This document shows positions 1 to 11,194 of a stretch of 64,000 bases of DNA, in pieces. The notes beneath the pieces were generated by a model, which did not search any database, was not told the origin of the DNA, and saw only the letters and a program-made list of their open reading frames with translations. Within the stretch, counting starts at the first letter, position 1, and each line of letters starts with the position of its first letter. The position numbers and the translations under genes are program-made. The stretch is from Plectrocnemia conspersa (taxonomy: Eukaryota; Arthropoda; Insecta; Trichoptera; Polycentropodidae): the NCBI GenBank assembly GCA_009617715.1, contig VTFK01000430.1, forward strand, positions 124,001-188,000. The letters run 5' to 3'.

Positions 1-1230
1 ACAGAGCAACTCATCTTTTTATACGTATAAATAACATATCAATTTTAAAGAGATTATGATTATATATTAGATAATGATTTAGTGATTTTTATTCTATGAA
101 ATGAATTTTATATTTGTGGGCACAAAGTTCCATCAAGATTATTTGTAATAAACCAGCGCTGGTTCTCTGGTCACACCGAAGGGGTCAAGCTAAAGGGGTG
201 GCATGTTTTTATGCTTGTTTTGTTGACTGCCCTGTGAAAAAAAGTGTTGAACCACGCGACGCTACTGTCCCGACATGCAAATGTATGGCCAGCCACAAAA
301 ATTATTTATATAGCCATAAATATTAACATATTTACGACACTGTATGCATTGTATACATATCATATTTATAAATAAATTAATTAATATTGATTTAATCAAA
401 AAATAACAATAAAAATATATATATATAGAACTTTTTGCTTTTGCGTGTAGCGGTATAGGCAGTAAAAATGTAATCGTAATACTTTTGTGAAATTATTATA
501 CTTTCGCTGTGAAGATTTGAAGGGATTAAAAGCACTGGAGCATAAAAAGTCTCAGCTGGGGCGCATAAACCTTATCACAAATCTTATGTATGATTTAATT
601 AGATTTTTTTAATCAATATATATATATGGACAATAATATCTTAATTGTTTGATTAAATATAGAATAAATTTATTAATGAAGTGATTAAGTGCAATTATTT
701 TTTGTAATAAATTTATGGTAAAGTGATCAAAGCAATGTTGAATTCAAACCCCTGAACTATCTTCGCTAAGGATCTCTCGCAACCCTAAAACACAGAACCA
801 CTAAAATCTAATCGATTACTTCCCCCATTTGTTCACACATTTGCGGCCTTTAATTTTTTAACACGAAATTTAAAAATAAAGTAACAATAATTTTATATAA
901 GAACTACAATATTTTTCAGAATTAAGTATACACTTATCTTATTAATCTAACATTATTTTAATGAAGGCCACAATCACATAATGTAATAAACTATATTCTT
1001 TATAGTGACAAAACCTGAAAAATTATATATTTACATTTATTAAAATTATATCTTAGTTTTAAAAGGAACGTGAAAATTATGAGGAATAAATGTATCAAAT
1101 GTATTAACTTTTCTGTATTTAATTGCAGAATAATATTTATATGATTCACTTATGTAGATAGAAATATATGTACATAACTCATTAATGAAATTAATATTAT
1201 ATTTATATGCTTTAATATACATATTATTAG

Positions 1231-1430
1231 GGACGGAATAGCGTAGTCCGTAACGTCTCAGACTGTTAACTCTGAAGTTGCGGGTTCGAGCCTTAGGTTA
1301 TAGATTATATTTTGCAGCTGGCTTAGAACTATGCAAATATATATCGGAATAGTGCAGTCTGTAACATATCAGATTGCTAGCTCAGAGGTTACGGGCTCGA
1401 GCCACGACAGCAGACTTTAATTTTTATTTA
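1231..1430 (+). repeat. Two tandem tRNA-like SINE heads (tRNA-Asn-like)
   Basis: Two related tRNA-like units follow one another. The first, near 1231-1300, has an A-box-like TAGCGTAGTCCG, a loop containing CTGTTAA (anticodon GTT, Asn) flanked by TCAGA and TCTGA, and a perfect B box GGTTCGAGCC. The second, near 1343-1415, has TAGTGCAGTCTG, a similar arm and GGCTCGAGCC. Neither folds as a clean tRNA: the acceptor stems do not pair and spacing is irregular. They are best read as pol III heads of a tRNA-derived SINE or as tRNA pseudogenes. Confidence 0.55.
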
Positions 1431-2188
1431 TAAATGCGCTTTAATTAAAAATTGGCCCTAACTGCAAAGGGATATATATTGAATATAAATTTTAAAACAC
1501 ATTATAATTTATAATTAATTGTATAGGTGGCAGTGATTCCCAGACTGAAAATCTGGTGGTTAATACTTACTTGTAGGTATTCATTATGTCTGATAACGCA
1601 TTTAGCTTACGCCTGGCAGGATATAACATAAAATATTAAATAAATAAATATATATATTAAAGAAATTAATTTTTAGAAGTTGAATATAATCAACTTTTAA
1701 AATATATTTTGACTGTGAGAGTTTTGTTCTTATTTTATTGTTATTAATAGACTGATTAATTTTATTTTATGTTTAATAATTTATGTTTTTTAAACACTAT
1801 GTTTATCCATTCGCATCCAAAAGTTTTCTGTTTTACACTACATAATTATAATAATTAATGAGTTTCATTAATGATAACTAGAATAGTTCAAAAAGCTTAG
1901 TCCTCTTTTTATGTTTTTCACGTTGAGGAATTTGTTGCCTCGATGTTGACGTGCCTTTGGATTTCTAATCCGTTTTTTATTTTGATTATGTGATTAACCT
2001 GTTGTTTTGTTCTTATGAGTAACGTTTTAATTATTATTACTTTTTTTAACGCGTCCAGAACTTCTTTTATTTTTACTTAGCATATATTTTATAAAATGTT
2101 TTCTTATTTTTTTTATTACTCTGCATATATGCAACTAAGTCATTGAACTGATTTTTGTGTGAGTCACTTTTATTTTAAGCCTGACCGA

Positions 2189-2225
2189 TTAAGGGTACGT
2201 TAGTACCCCGTTTTGACGCAGTAAT
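2189..2225 (+). repeat. Palindromic GGGTAC..GTACCCC terminal-like motif, copy 1
   Basis: The motif GGGTACGTTAGTACCCCG followed by TTTTGACGCAG is preceded by TTAA. It aligns with 3208-3240 and with the reverse complement of 6038-6071. TTAA next to GGG is what a piggyBac-type end would look like, but no transposase is attached, so the class is only an inference. Confidence 0.45.
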
Positions 2226-2744
2226 GCTGTAGTAATAGATTCTCGATTATATTTTCAAAAAACACTGAACGAAATAAAGAAAAATATTTAATTATGTACA
2301 TACATCGAAATATTTCTTGTTATTTAAATTATGTACTAAATACATTTAAGTTGAGAAAATAGAGTCTTTACCTAGCCAAGACGTTACTGTTACATTTTGT
2401 ATGTTTTGCTATATATTTTTAATTACTAATTTTATTAAAATTATATTTTTTGTAATATTGTAATTAAATGTTTTTTTTTGGTATTTTATTCTGGCCAGAG
2501 ATAATTTTTATTTATACTCAAATATGTCTTTTGCAATACTATATTTAAAGCACAAAACCCTATTTTTGCGATCAATAAATGGACAAAAATAACTTAAAAT
2601 AATTTTATTATAAACTTTATTTAATGATTGATTGCACCTATTAAATAAAATTCCAGACTCATAATAAAAGTTATTTTTATCCATTTACTATTTTCGTTCA
2701 CTTTTGAATAACCAGTATTACTTCTACTCACAATTATCGTTTTT

Positions 2745-2807
2745 GCTCTAAAATAATAGTTCAATCTATATGTTTATATGCTCTAAAATAATAGTTCAAT
2801 CTATATG
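2745..2807 (+). repeat. 35-bp tandem duplication
   Basis: GCTCTAAAATAATAGTTCAA and its continuation occur at 2745 and again at 2780. The period is 35 bp and the second copy is 28 bp long and identical over that length. The near-perfect identity points to a recent slippage or duplication event. Confidence 0.85.
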
Positions 2808-3207
2808 GATATTTACGGTCGTTCTTAATATTTTATAACATATTTAAATATTTTGACATGTTTAAAAATTAGCTCAAAAATATGTAAAAAAAATTAAAAC
2901 CAATAAAATCTTTCTGGGATTAGATAGTTTTGTCTCTAGCAGACATCAAAAAATATTAAGCTATTAACAGATTTAACGATTGTGATGTAGAAGAAGGTGA
3001 AAGAAAAAGGTCAGAAATTATTTAGCAACAAAGTGAGGTGATAAAATAAGCTAATTATATTCTTGCGTGAGGTCATTATCAATGTAGTCATAATTTGTTA
3101 TCCGCAAAATATGACTACTTTGATAATAATATGATTTTATTATGAATGTTTTTTTCTCTTATTCATAATAATGGGACGATTTATTACATGGCAATTGGTA
3201 GCATTTT

Positions 3208-3240
3208 GGGGTCCAGTCGTACCCCTGTTCGCACAGAGTT
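3208..3240 (+). repeat. Palindromic GGGGTCC..TACCCC motif, copy 2
   Basis: GGGGTCCAGTCGTACCCC followed by TGTTCGCACAGAG matches the copy at 6038-6071 (minus strand) at most positions and 2189-2225 more loosely. It abuts the GC-rich island at 3250-3740. Confidence 0.45.
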
Positions 3241-3249
3241 CATTTGTCA

Positions 3250-3740
3250 GCGTTTAATGGCGACACTGCTTGCTCTTGAAATAATTAGTTCTAGTTAGAG
3301 TTTTCACTTATGAACCAATGGTAGATGACCACCGAATTCCTCCAGACTCCACATGAGTGAGACTAGCGAGCGCATAGTCAGCGGCAAATCTCACGGAGCG
3401 TGATCGTATGGTTTTTGGCCACTATGGTGTGTCGTGCGATACGAGCCGGGTTCGTGACTGTAGCGCCATCGGTGCAAGTCATCGTGACGTTTCGTTACAG
3501 CATTATTAATAATATTTACGGTCGCACAAAGGGGGACAACCTAATAATCCCCAGCGATAAAAAACCAAGCGGCGCGACATAAAGTGAGCCGACCGCTCGA
3601 TGTCAACCAAGAGGACGCAAGACGGTCGGCTACCCTGAGATACTTTATTGATGATCATCACGGAGATGACTGGCAACAAAGCATCTTTGAAGCGAATTCT
3701 TCAGATGTTCGTTAAACACGCGAATTTTCAATGGAGAGTA
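3250..3740. promoter_or_regulatory. Candidate cis-regulatory island in labial intron
   Basis: About 500 bp of balanced, CpG-containing sequence stands out from the surrounding AT-rich intron. No frame looks convincingly coding: a 60-codon plus-strand frame at 3400-3582 has no recognisable features. Homeodomain-type cores are present (ATTATTAATAATA near 3503, TTATTGATGATCATCA near 3646), as expected of an intronic Hox enhancer. The interpretation is inference from composition and motifs; conservation was not tested. Confidence 0.3.
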
Positions 3741-4139
3741 TGATTGAAAGGGAAAAGTTGGTGTACGATATCGAGACATATAGTCTATCGAGTAAAGGAT
3801 TAAATATTTTTCATATGGGGTATAGTAATAATATTTAAAAAGTGTCTGTCTAATTTTATTTATATTAAGTTGACATATGATGTTATAAAAAAAATGTAGG
3901 GACGCTGAAAATTTATAATGGTGAAATTAAACAGTGTATTATGGTAATATATGTATCATGCATACAAATAAAACCATTTATTTATTTATTGTATATCACT
4001 TTTTAACCATTATTCTGATTCATATTCCATAAAAAAATTACTTTTCTAAAAGTATTCTAAAGCGTCTCAAAAAATTGACATTTTGATTGCCACTGATAAT
4101 ATCAATGCAAATTTTTCTATCATTCAATGAAAGCGGCGA

Positions 4140-4690
4140 AGAAGTCTAAATTTTGATTATGACCAACATAATAAACCAGTGATGGGTTTAAATCCCATAT
4201 GGACCCGAGTGTTTTTAAAATTTCTGTAATGTGTGGGAAATTAATTACAGAATTAGAATTTTCAATACAAATATAATTCTAATCTCACAGATAAATATTG
4301 TGATGAATAGTTTAATTTAAATCCAGCTGGGTACATAATCACATATATTGATACTAAGCTGTAATAATAGTTTATATATTATATAAGATATGTCACTGAT
4401 ATACAGATTTGATTTCAGTATACTGTCTCACTACTTACTTAGTAGTTATTAATTCTGTTGTAAAGCATTGTCTTTTGCCTAACATAATATGAGGCATTGA
4501 GAATATTAAAAATTAAGTCAACTAAAGGAACCTTTTATAAACACAATATTTCAAATTTCGCTACTTTGTAATTAGTCCGTGCATAATACTAGTGATTGAT
4601 CGTGTTTGTCCCATTGTAACGCATTGGGCTAACGCTTGTCATGTTGCAATGGAAGATTTACAATCTCAAAAAAATAACAAATACTATATA
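4140..4690 (+). repeat. SINE-like repeat, family A copy 1
   Basis: The left part has a B-box-like GGGTTTAAATCCC (about 4184) followed by GAGTGTTTTT. The right part, around 4590-4670, contains a block (TGATTGATCGTG, then GCATTGGGCTAACG, CTTGTCATGTTGCAATG and GATTTACAAT) that aligns with 15490-15560. The same two ends in the same order at 15200-15570 define one family about 0.4-0.5 kb long. Confidence 0.5.
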
Positions 4691-6037
4691 AAACAATATC
4701 AATATGGTTCACTGGTCGCAATGAACGTGATCTAGTGTTCCGACGGCAGATCTTAAAATGTTTACTCGATTCGACGCAAAATGTATAATATTATTTAAAA
4801 AGTTACAGTCAAATCTATAAGTAAGCATACAGTTATTTTTAATGAGACTGTTTATATAATATATTGCCAATATTTTTAAAGTAAACTTAATATAAAATAA
4901 ATGATACATAATTAAAAAAAATTCACATTAAGCACTATTTTCCTATTTTTTGTACAGCGATTGTATTATATAAATTTCATAAATATAATAAAATTGTATT
5001 TAAAAAATATACTTATAATTCCAAGTAAATAGTTATGTTAAATGTCAGATAACTATTGGGGGTAAGATGAGGGTAGAGATGCTTAACATGTTTCATTTGC
5101 ACACAATTCCAAATCCTTTATTAAACTAAGTTTATTATTTTTCATTGTAATATATATTACCAGTCAAACTTATAGCTACAAAAGTTAAACTGAATTCTTA
5201 GCTACTTTATAAGCTCATTTTTATAAATCTGTAGCATTATATTAATCAAAAATACTAATGTAGTAGAAAAGATTTTTAAAATGGTTTAACTTTGATATTT
5301 TTCTGTAAAATATTTTTGTGTCGATATTTAAATTTTTAAATTGTTTCAGTACATTTTTATGTTTTTACTATTTTCAGTCTCTTTGAAAGCAATAATACTA
5401 TAATTTACTTCTAAAGTATATGATTTACCCTATTATACTACAGCTTTATCAAAGTTCTTGGAAAGGTAATTAAAATACATAGATTAAGTCGTTTACTCTT
5501 GATTTTATTTTTATTTAAATCTATAAATCATGTTTTGACAATTTTTTGCATATCCGTTTCATATCTGATTTACAATTAAGATGTGCAGTGAGAGATCCTT
5601 GACATACTCTTGTTACCAGAAAAATATTTCACTTACTACAAGTAAGCCAAAAGTCAATATACTAAGTAAAAATTCAACAACTTTTTCGGTGTTGTATATT
5701 ATTTCAGATTTTGTGTTCTTATAATATTAAGTAAATAAAGTCAAATTGGTATAGTAACTTTTTTACAAAAATAAAAATATCATATTTTTATAATATCATA
5801 ACATGGATAAATTTAAACGATAGAAAAAAGACTAAGATCAAAATAGGAGCTATGCCAAATTTTATTTCTTTATTTATAAATAAAAAAATATATATTATGT
5901 AAAATATTGTGTGAAAAATAAATTTATATACAAAACTTATCATATTTTTAAATAAAATGGTTACTTTTTAAACGAATATTTTGAATAATTTAAAAATATT
6001 TCATAAATAAAAAATAAATATTTTTAGTTTTTTTTCT

Positions 6038-6071
6038 TAACTGTGTGCAAACAGGGGTATTGCTAGACCCC
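6038..6071 (-). repeat. Palindromic GGGGTC..TACCCC motif, copy 3
   Basis: On the minus strand this reads GGGGTCTAGCAATACCCC followed by TGTTTGCACACAG. It is the closest match to 3208-3240 but in the opposite orientation. It could be the other end of a decayed element. Confidence 0.45.
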
Positions 6072-6649
6072 AGTCCATTTCTTCTTGTTTTAAATTATAT
6101 TTTATATATATAAAGGCATTTAAATATCAACATTTTTTATCTCCATGAACATTCTAAATTGCTATCTTTATGTTTTAAACAAAAATAAACTTGAATAATT
6201 TTATTTCTTATATACAAAAGCATCCTATGTTTGGTTTTAATGCAAAACTTCTACTCTTTTTTCTTCGTAACTATCGTATCGTTCATGGCTTTGCTAAAAA
6301 GAATTATATAATTTTATTATTAGTTATTGAAATGATATGATAAAAATTATTTTGTAAAAAAGACACTAATAAAAAAATTATAAAATATTATTTTAAATTA
6401 CCTTCTTCTTTGGAAATTAAAATAAATTATTTATAAAAAAATCAATTACCAAAGAATTACATTAAAAGCAATAAAAATGTTTTTAACTTCATAATAATTT
6501 TATCAATGAACTAAACACGCAAAGTGAGTTCTCCCATACTCCCACCACTTAAAAAACATTAAAATCATTCCAACGAATATTGAATCAATAAAAATTAATA
6601 TTTGAACATATATAAAAAATCAACCCTTATTTGATATTTCAAAGTCATA

Positions 6650-6860
6650 AAATCGATACTCAACCACTGGCTAATTTTGTGGTGTGTCACCCGCGTAACG
6701 ACCTTTCATGTTATCGTCAAAGACTTGTAGCAAATCAGATTTCATGAGAACTTCGACCGTTATGGCTAAAAGCAACCGACAAGTGTATATTTTACCGATT
6801 CGTACTATATAAAATTTTCCATGCTCGTGACGACGTACAGTAATTATCGAAAAAGCCGCA
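6650..6860. promoter_or_regulatory. Second candidate regulatory patch in labial intron
   Basis: A roughly 200-bp patch richer in G+C and CpG than its surroundings, about 1 kb from the exon donor. It contains no coding frame or repeat I can recognise. The regulatory reading is inference only. Confidence 0.2.
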
Positions 6861-7786
6861 CCGACGTGAAAATATTATATTTTTTTATGTTTTATTAATC
6901 TTTTTATTACTCGACAAAACGATATTGTGTGCATATTATTATTATAGTACATATAAACAGCTTATGCTTTAGGAAATGTATATAAAACAAATTTTAAATA
7001 AAATTCGTTGCTTTAAAAAAAATTGTGCTTAAATAGGATTTAATGAAAAAATATTAATTTATTAGTAAAAACGATTCTGATCTGTAATATTTATTTTGTA
7101 TTTTATCTCTGTTGAATATAGTCCAAAAAAAATATGATAAATTACACTAAAATAATCACAAATGGATAGCGTTGTCATATAATCATATAGTTTGAGAATC
7201 GTCCAGACATTCTGTGAATATCGTCAGTTCAATATGATCTGACAATTACACGGGACTTGCCGAGCTAAGAATTTACATCTACATTATTGGAATATTTATC
7301 GATCGATTTATTTTTATTCGATCAATTAGTAAGAGGAATTTTCCTTTAGTGCATTTATTGCCAATGTTTTAAAAACGAGCATCATGGAGCCATATCAAAT
7401 TTTAGATCGTATCTACAACGTTGATGTCTAATTGCTCGATACTAATAAGTAAAATTAAAAATGTCGTCCACACCTGACTATACCTACATATAAATAGCAG
7501 ATCGACATTTCAAAACCGGTCTCGTGTATCACAAGATTGTATGGCATTATTAACACGTGTTGTTTTCTTTAGTTAAATACATCGCTAATTAATTAATCCA
7601 TATTTTAATACATTGATGGGTAAACGGGAGATTTCTAAAATACTGCCAAATATATGTTACATTCTTAGATAAATCATATCATATCTTACTCGATTCCAAT
7701 AAGAAGGGGATATATATTATATTATTACAATCAATGTCTTTCACAAGATCACATTAAAAATTAGTATATAAAATAATGCCATTTAC

Positions 7787-8507
7787 CTGATGGTTTAGGA
7801 ACATTTCTCTTCACCTGCATCCATTTATATGTAGGAACTGCATGGTGGTGTTGATTATGCTGACCAGGACCAGGACCTTGTCCCAATCCCATCCCAGAAC
7901 CAGGACCTAATCCCATGCTCTGCAATCCCTGTTGCGATCCAGACAGTCTAGATCCAACTTCATGCTGTCTGTAGCAGTCTCCACCGTGATTTATCTCCTT
8001 CGCCATATCTTGGAGATGCTCGCTTTTCTGATAATGACTTTGGTAATCTAGACAAGCGTTTGGTGAGCCACTCTGATGCATCACAATATGTGGGTAATTG
8101 TTCAAATTTTGAGCAGGCGCTTCTCCATCAACAAAATGCATGTTGTATTTGGTTTCTAAGTAGTGATTATCCAATTTGTGATGCTGTCCTTGATGATTTA
8201 TCTCCAAATGAGGGACGTTATAAGGACCCATGTCCGGATAAGAGCCTTGTAAGTGCTGTGGATAAGCTTGATTCGGATGCATGCTATAATCCAGGTTTGT
8301 ATAACTGAGACCGTTGTCTGTGTTGATTATGTGATCTGGATGCTCAAGGTTAACAGGATTAGATTGATGATCGTGACCCAGCTCCTGGTAATGATGATAG
8401 TGACCTTCCGTATAATAGCCATGATCTGGTGGATAGTCCGACTGGCAGTACGCCTCTGAATAAGACTGTTGCTGGTTACCGTACATAGTGACATCCATAG
8501 TCATCAT
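7787..8507 (-). CDS. lab: Labial Hox protein, first coding exon
   Basis: First coding exon of labial, a nuclear homeodomain transcription factor that patterns the anterior head and midgut. It opens at a tandem ATG at 8507 (Met-Met-Thr-Met-Asp-Val) and encodes 240 codons plus one base. The diagnostic feature is TYKWMQVKRNVPKP at residues 226-239, the Labial hexapeptide region; its YKWM core docks on the Extradenticle/Pbx homeodomain. The rest is low-complexity: Tyr/His/Gln-rich along most of its length, a Gly/Pro tract at about 198-216 and a His triplet at 220-222. A GTAAAT donor follows codon TCA plus one G (phase 1). The homeodomain lies in a later exon outside the window, matching the usual intron between hexapeptide and homeobox. 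The extra MMT before MDVTMYGN is slightly unusual, and translation could start at the Met two codons further in. Identification is firm. Confidence 0.95.
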
Positions 8508-8960
8508 GGTTCAGCACTCAAATCTTCTATCCACCTTATTAATATATTTTATTACACATCACATTGTTAATATTTATTTTGAACGTCTGTCAATCATTGT
8601 TTGTCGATCATGGTGCAAAATGTACATGATTTGTATGTACAGTTTCAAAACTAAACTTGTCCGTTGGCCGTAGGATTATGTTCTTAGATCGGCTTCTTGT
8701 GGATCGAATTGACATGCAAAGATAGTTATGCAAATAAGACGTCCAATCGAGTAAACAAACGATACACTATTGCAATGTAATGTTATCACCGTAACGTTAG
8801 GTTAGACATCTCCGCTTGGTGTCGCAGAGGTTACTAAAGTTCTCACGTCAACTTCAAGCGCTGGCGGTAGACCAAAAGTACTCAAACTGTGACCCTCGTA
8901 TTTTTACGAGTTTAGTGAATTTCTCTCTAAGCATTGCGTTTCTAATATTTTTACTACACT
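8508..8960 (-). promoter_or_regulatory. lab: labial 5' UTR and proximal upstream region
   Basis: This is the sequence directly 5' of the labial start codon. I see no convincing TATA box at a usual distance, so the transcription start is not placed. From about 8640 to 8910 it becomes more balanced in base composition. It contains a perfect POU octamer ATGCAAAT (8728-8735) and a nearby ATGCAAAG. It probably holds the 5' UTR and core promoter; the boundary is inferred. Confidence 0.4.
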
Positions 8961-9137
8961 ATATACAATGTATCAAAATAAATATATTTAATTAATAATT
9001 TACCAAATAAAATGTAAAATTTCTCACCACGAGTTCATTTTGTGAATCGCGAGATAAGCCAATTTTTTTGTTTAAATATACAGCATTTAATAATTAAAAT
9101 AGCGGTATGTTTACGCAAAGACACGTACATATGTGTG

Positions 9138-9190
9138 AAATGCTGCGAACGTTAAGAATAGAACGGAATATTTCTGCCTGAATTTTATAA
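9138..9190 (+). repeat. Dispersed repeat, family D copy 1
   Basis: AAATGCTGCGAACGTT, then GAATAGAACG and a T-rich tail, recurs at 39443-39500 with modest divergence. This makes a dispersed repeat of at least 55 bp. The class is unknown. Confidence 0.5.
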
Positions 9191-9454
9191 CAAGAATGAA
9201 AAGATGTTTCCATGTGAAACATACCCGTTTCTTACTATCGTTTTTACGCGCTTGTGTATAATTAAAATAAATATATTTGATTTTTTAATAAGTGAAGTGG
9301 TATTTTTCATCAAAGACGATATTATTTTTAATAAATATATTTTTTTTTAATTGAAAAATAATTATACATCTTATTGCTTTGTTGTTTTAAAAATCAAATT
9401 GTGTTTATTTATGTTTTATTAACTAATATAAAAAAGTAAAAATATTGTAGGTTG

Positions 9455-9745
9455 GTTTTACCTTTTTTAATTTATTACGCTGCAAAATTATATGACTAAA
9501 ATACTATATTTTAGTTTAAAATTTCTCTTGGCAAATTTCTGTTTAAAAAAATGTGTATTTCTACATGTAATATATTGCAGAAATTGCAAAAGTATAAATA
9601 TCATTGGTTTTGTTAAAAAAAATATTTTACTAAAATAAAATATTTTTTTAATGTTGTGTTTGCCTTTAACTTTTTTCAATTTATTAGGCTGCAAAATTTA
9701 AATTCGTTAAAACTAATAAACTATTATATTTTAGTTCGAAATTAG
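9455..9745 (+). repeat. Direct repeat pair around TTTATTA.GCTGCAAAA
   Basis: TTTTAATTTATTACGCTGCA near 9466 and TTTTCAATTTATTAGGCTGC near 9674, each followed by a similar A/T stretch containing CTATATTTTAGTT or CTATTATATTTTAGTT, indicate a decayed duplication with a period near 205 bp. There is no coding content; the open frame on the minus strand is an AT-rich artefact. Confidence 0.5.
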
Positions 9746-10059
9746 ATTTATTATTAATTCGAAATTTAGGTATTTCAATTTTTGAGTTTATAAATATATT
9801 ATAAAACTATTTTTACCTATACCATTTTTTAAATCAATTTTTTAATAAGAGTTGCTATATTACATAATGCTGGACCTGGCTAACTAAAAAAATCAGTCAA
9901 TATATTTACAGGGGCACTTTTTCATAAAAATCTGATATAAACTACCACAGATAACATAAAAACTATTATATTCCATATAAACGTATTTGACGATTTTTTT
10001 ATTTCATAAAAGAACACTTTGTACTTTTAATAATTATTCTAATATTTATATTAAATCTT

Positions 10060-11115
10060 ACCTTTTTATTGTTTTTTTAAATATTGTAAATAAGCTATTA
10101 TTTTCTACATCATTAAAACAATAGAGCTATCATAAAACATTTAGGAACATAAAAAATTGCTTTTCTTATTTATTCATCGTTCATACTAGAACGGCGACGA
10201 CAAGATTTGCAAAATTTAAAAAATATTTTATTTATTCTAATTCAGCTCAATTTTTCAGCGACCAAGGGAATTATACTTTTTATTGATAGACTATTGAAAA
10301 AAATAGAGTGTAGTTAAACGCTTTTTTTCTCTTATGCTTTATTGCGATTTTTTAATATTATAAATTCATTTTTTTTTAAAGTCTTACTTTTTTAAATTTG
10401 TAGATCTAAGCTGTAAATCTGTAATCTGATCTGTAATTCTCTATTATTAATGTCTTTTTTTTTTACAGCATTAAAAAAAAGTGCTATCATAAATATTTAG
10501 GAACATAAAAAATAGTCTTTCCTACTTACTGATCGTTCACACTAGAACGGTGACGACAAAATTTATCGTCTTAACTTTTTATTATTTTTTGCTAGGAATT
10601 TTAAAATAAATAAATCATTTTTATTGACAACAATATAAAAATAGTGCTGTCATAAAATATTTAAAAAAACTTTTCTATTTACCGAACGTTCACATTAGGA
10701 CGATGTCAAAATTTGCAGTCCTACCTTTTTATTATTTTTTTATTAAAACTTTTGAAATAAATAAATAATAATTATTGACAACATTACTAAAAAAAATTAA
10801 AAACATAAAAAAATAGTCTTCCCTACTTTGTTCACATAACGACCGCGACGGTACGATTTTATTGAATTTTCCCTGTGGTCCTTTCTATTGGATATATAAT
10901 TATGTTTTATTGTGTTTTGTAATTTTCTCGCTTCTCGGAAGTCGCAAAATCATGCCGTCATCGTTATAGTGAGAACGATCGGTAAATGTTTTCATAATCT
11001 ATAAAAAATAGTTTTTAAGATATATTCTTACAAAATAGATTTTTTGGGTATTTTTTTATTATAATTTAATTATATATTTTATTTTATTTATTTAATATCT
11101 TTTAAGGATAGCCTT
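10060..11115 (+). repeat. Degenerate tandem array with GATCGTTCACACTAGAACG core
   Basis: At least four imperfect units carry the core ATCGTTCA..CTAGAACGGCGACGACA (near 10175, 10530, 10685 and, decayed, 10830), usually preceded by GCTATCATAAA..ATTTAGGAACATAAAAAAT. Near 10945-10985 the core appears inverted (AAAATCATGCCGTCATCG, then TATAGTGAGAACGATCGG). The last 60 bp (AGCCTTTACGAC...AATTAAATGAAAT) recur near 20710-20760. The layout looks like subterminal repeats of a DNA transposon, and the inverted part resembles the foldback MITE at 46981-47220. Confidence 0.55.
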
Positions 11116-11194
11116 TACGACGATCAGTAAAAATTAAATGAAATATTAATTTAACAAATTATTTTCTAAAAATTTAAATAATCACTACGCATTT

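Larger units (their letters stand above)
1..7786 (-). other. lab: labial intron 1 (partial), AT-rich
   Basis: This is the part of labial intron 1 inside the window. It starts at the GTAAAT donor directly after exon 1 and runs off the left edge. I looked on the minus strand for a homeodomain exon (a frame carrying the KIWFQNRRMK-type helix 3) and saw none, so the intron exceeds 7.8 kb. Most of it is AT-rich filler. It holds tRNA-like SINE heads, a 35-bp tandem duplication, three copies of a palindromic motif, a SINE-like unit and two more GC-rich patches (3250-3740 and about 6650-6860), all listed separately. Confidence 0.75.

Noticed and set aside
1231..1305. Functional tRNA-Asn gene
   Set aside because: Although the anticodon loop and B box look right, the acceptor stem does not pair and a similar degraded unit follows, so a SINE head or pseudogene fits better.
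3400..3582. 60-codon plus-strand frame in the labial intron
   Set aside because: Lies in a likely regulatory island, opposite to labial, with no domain, signal peptide or splice context.
1..7786. Labial homeodomain exon inside the window
   Set aside because: No minus-strand frame with homeodomain helix 3 residues was found; the GC-rich island at 3250-3740 does not encode one.
8060..8459. Plus-strand frames across the labial exon
   Set aside because: They are shadows of the labial coding frame on the minus strand.
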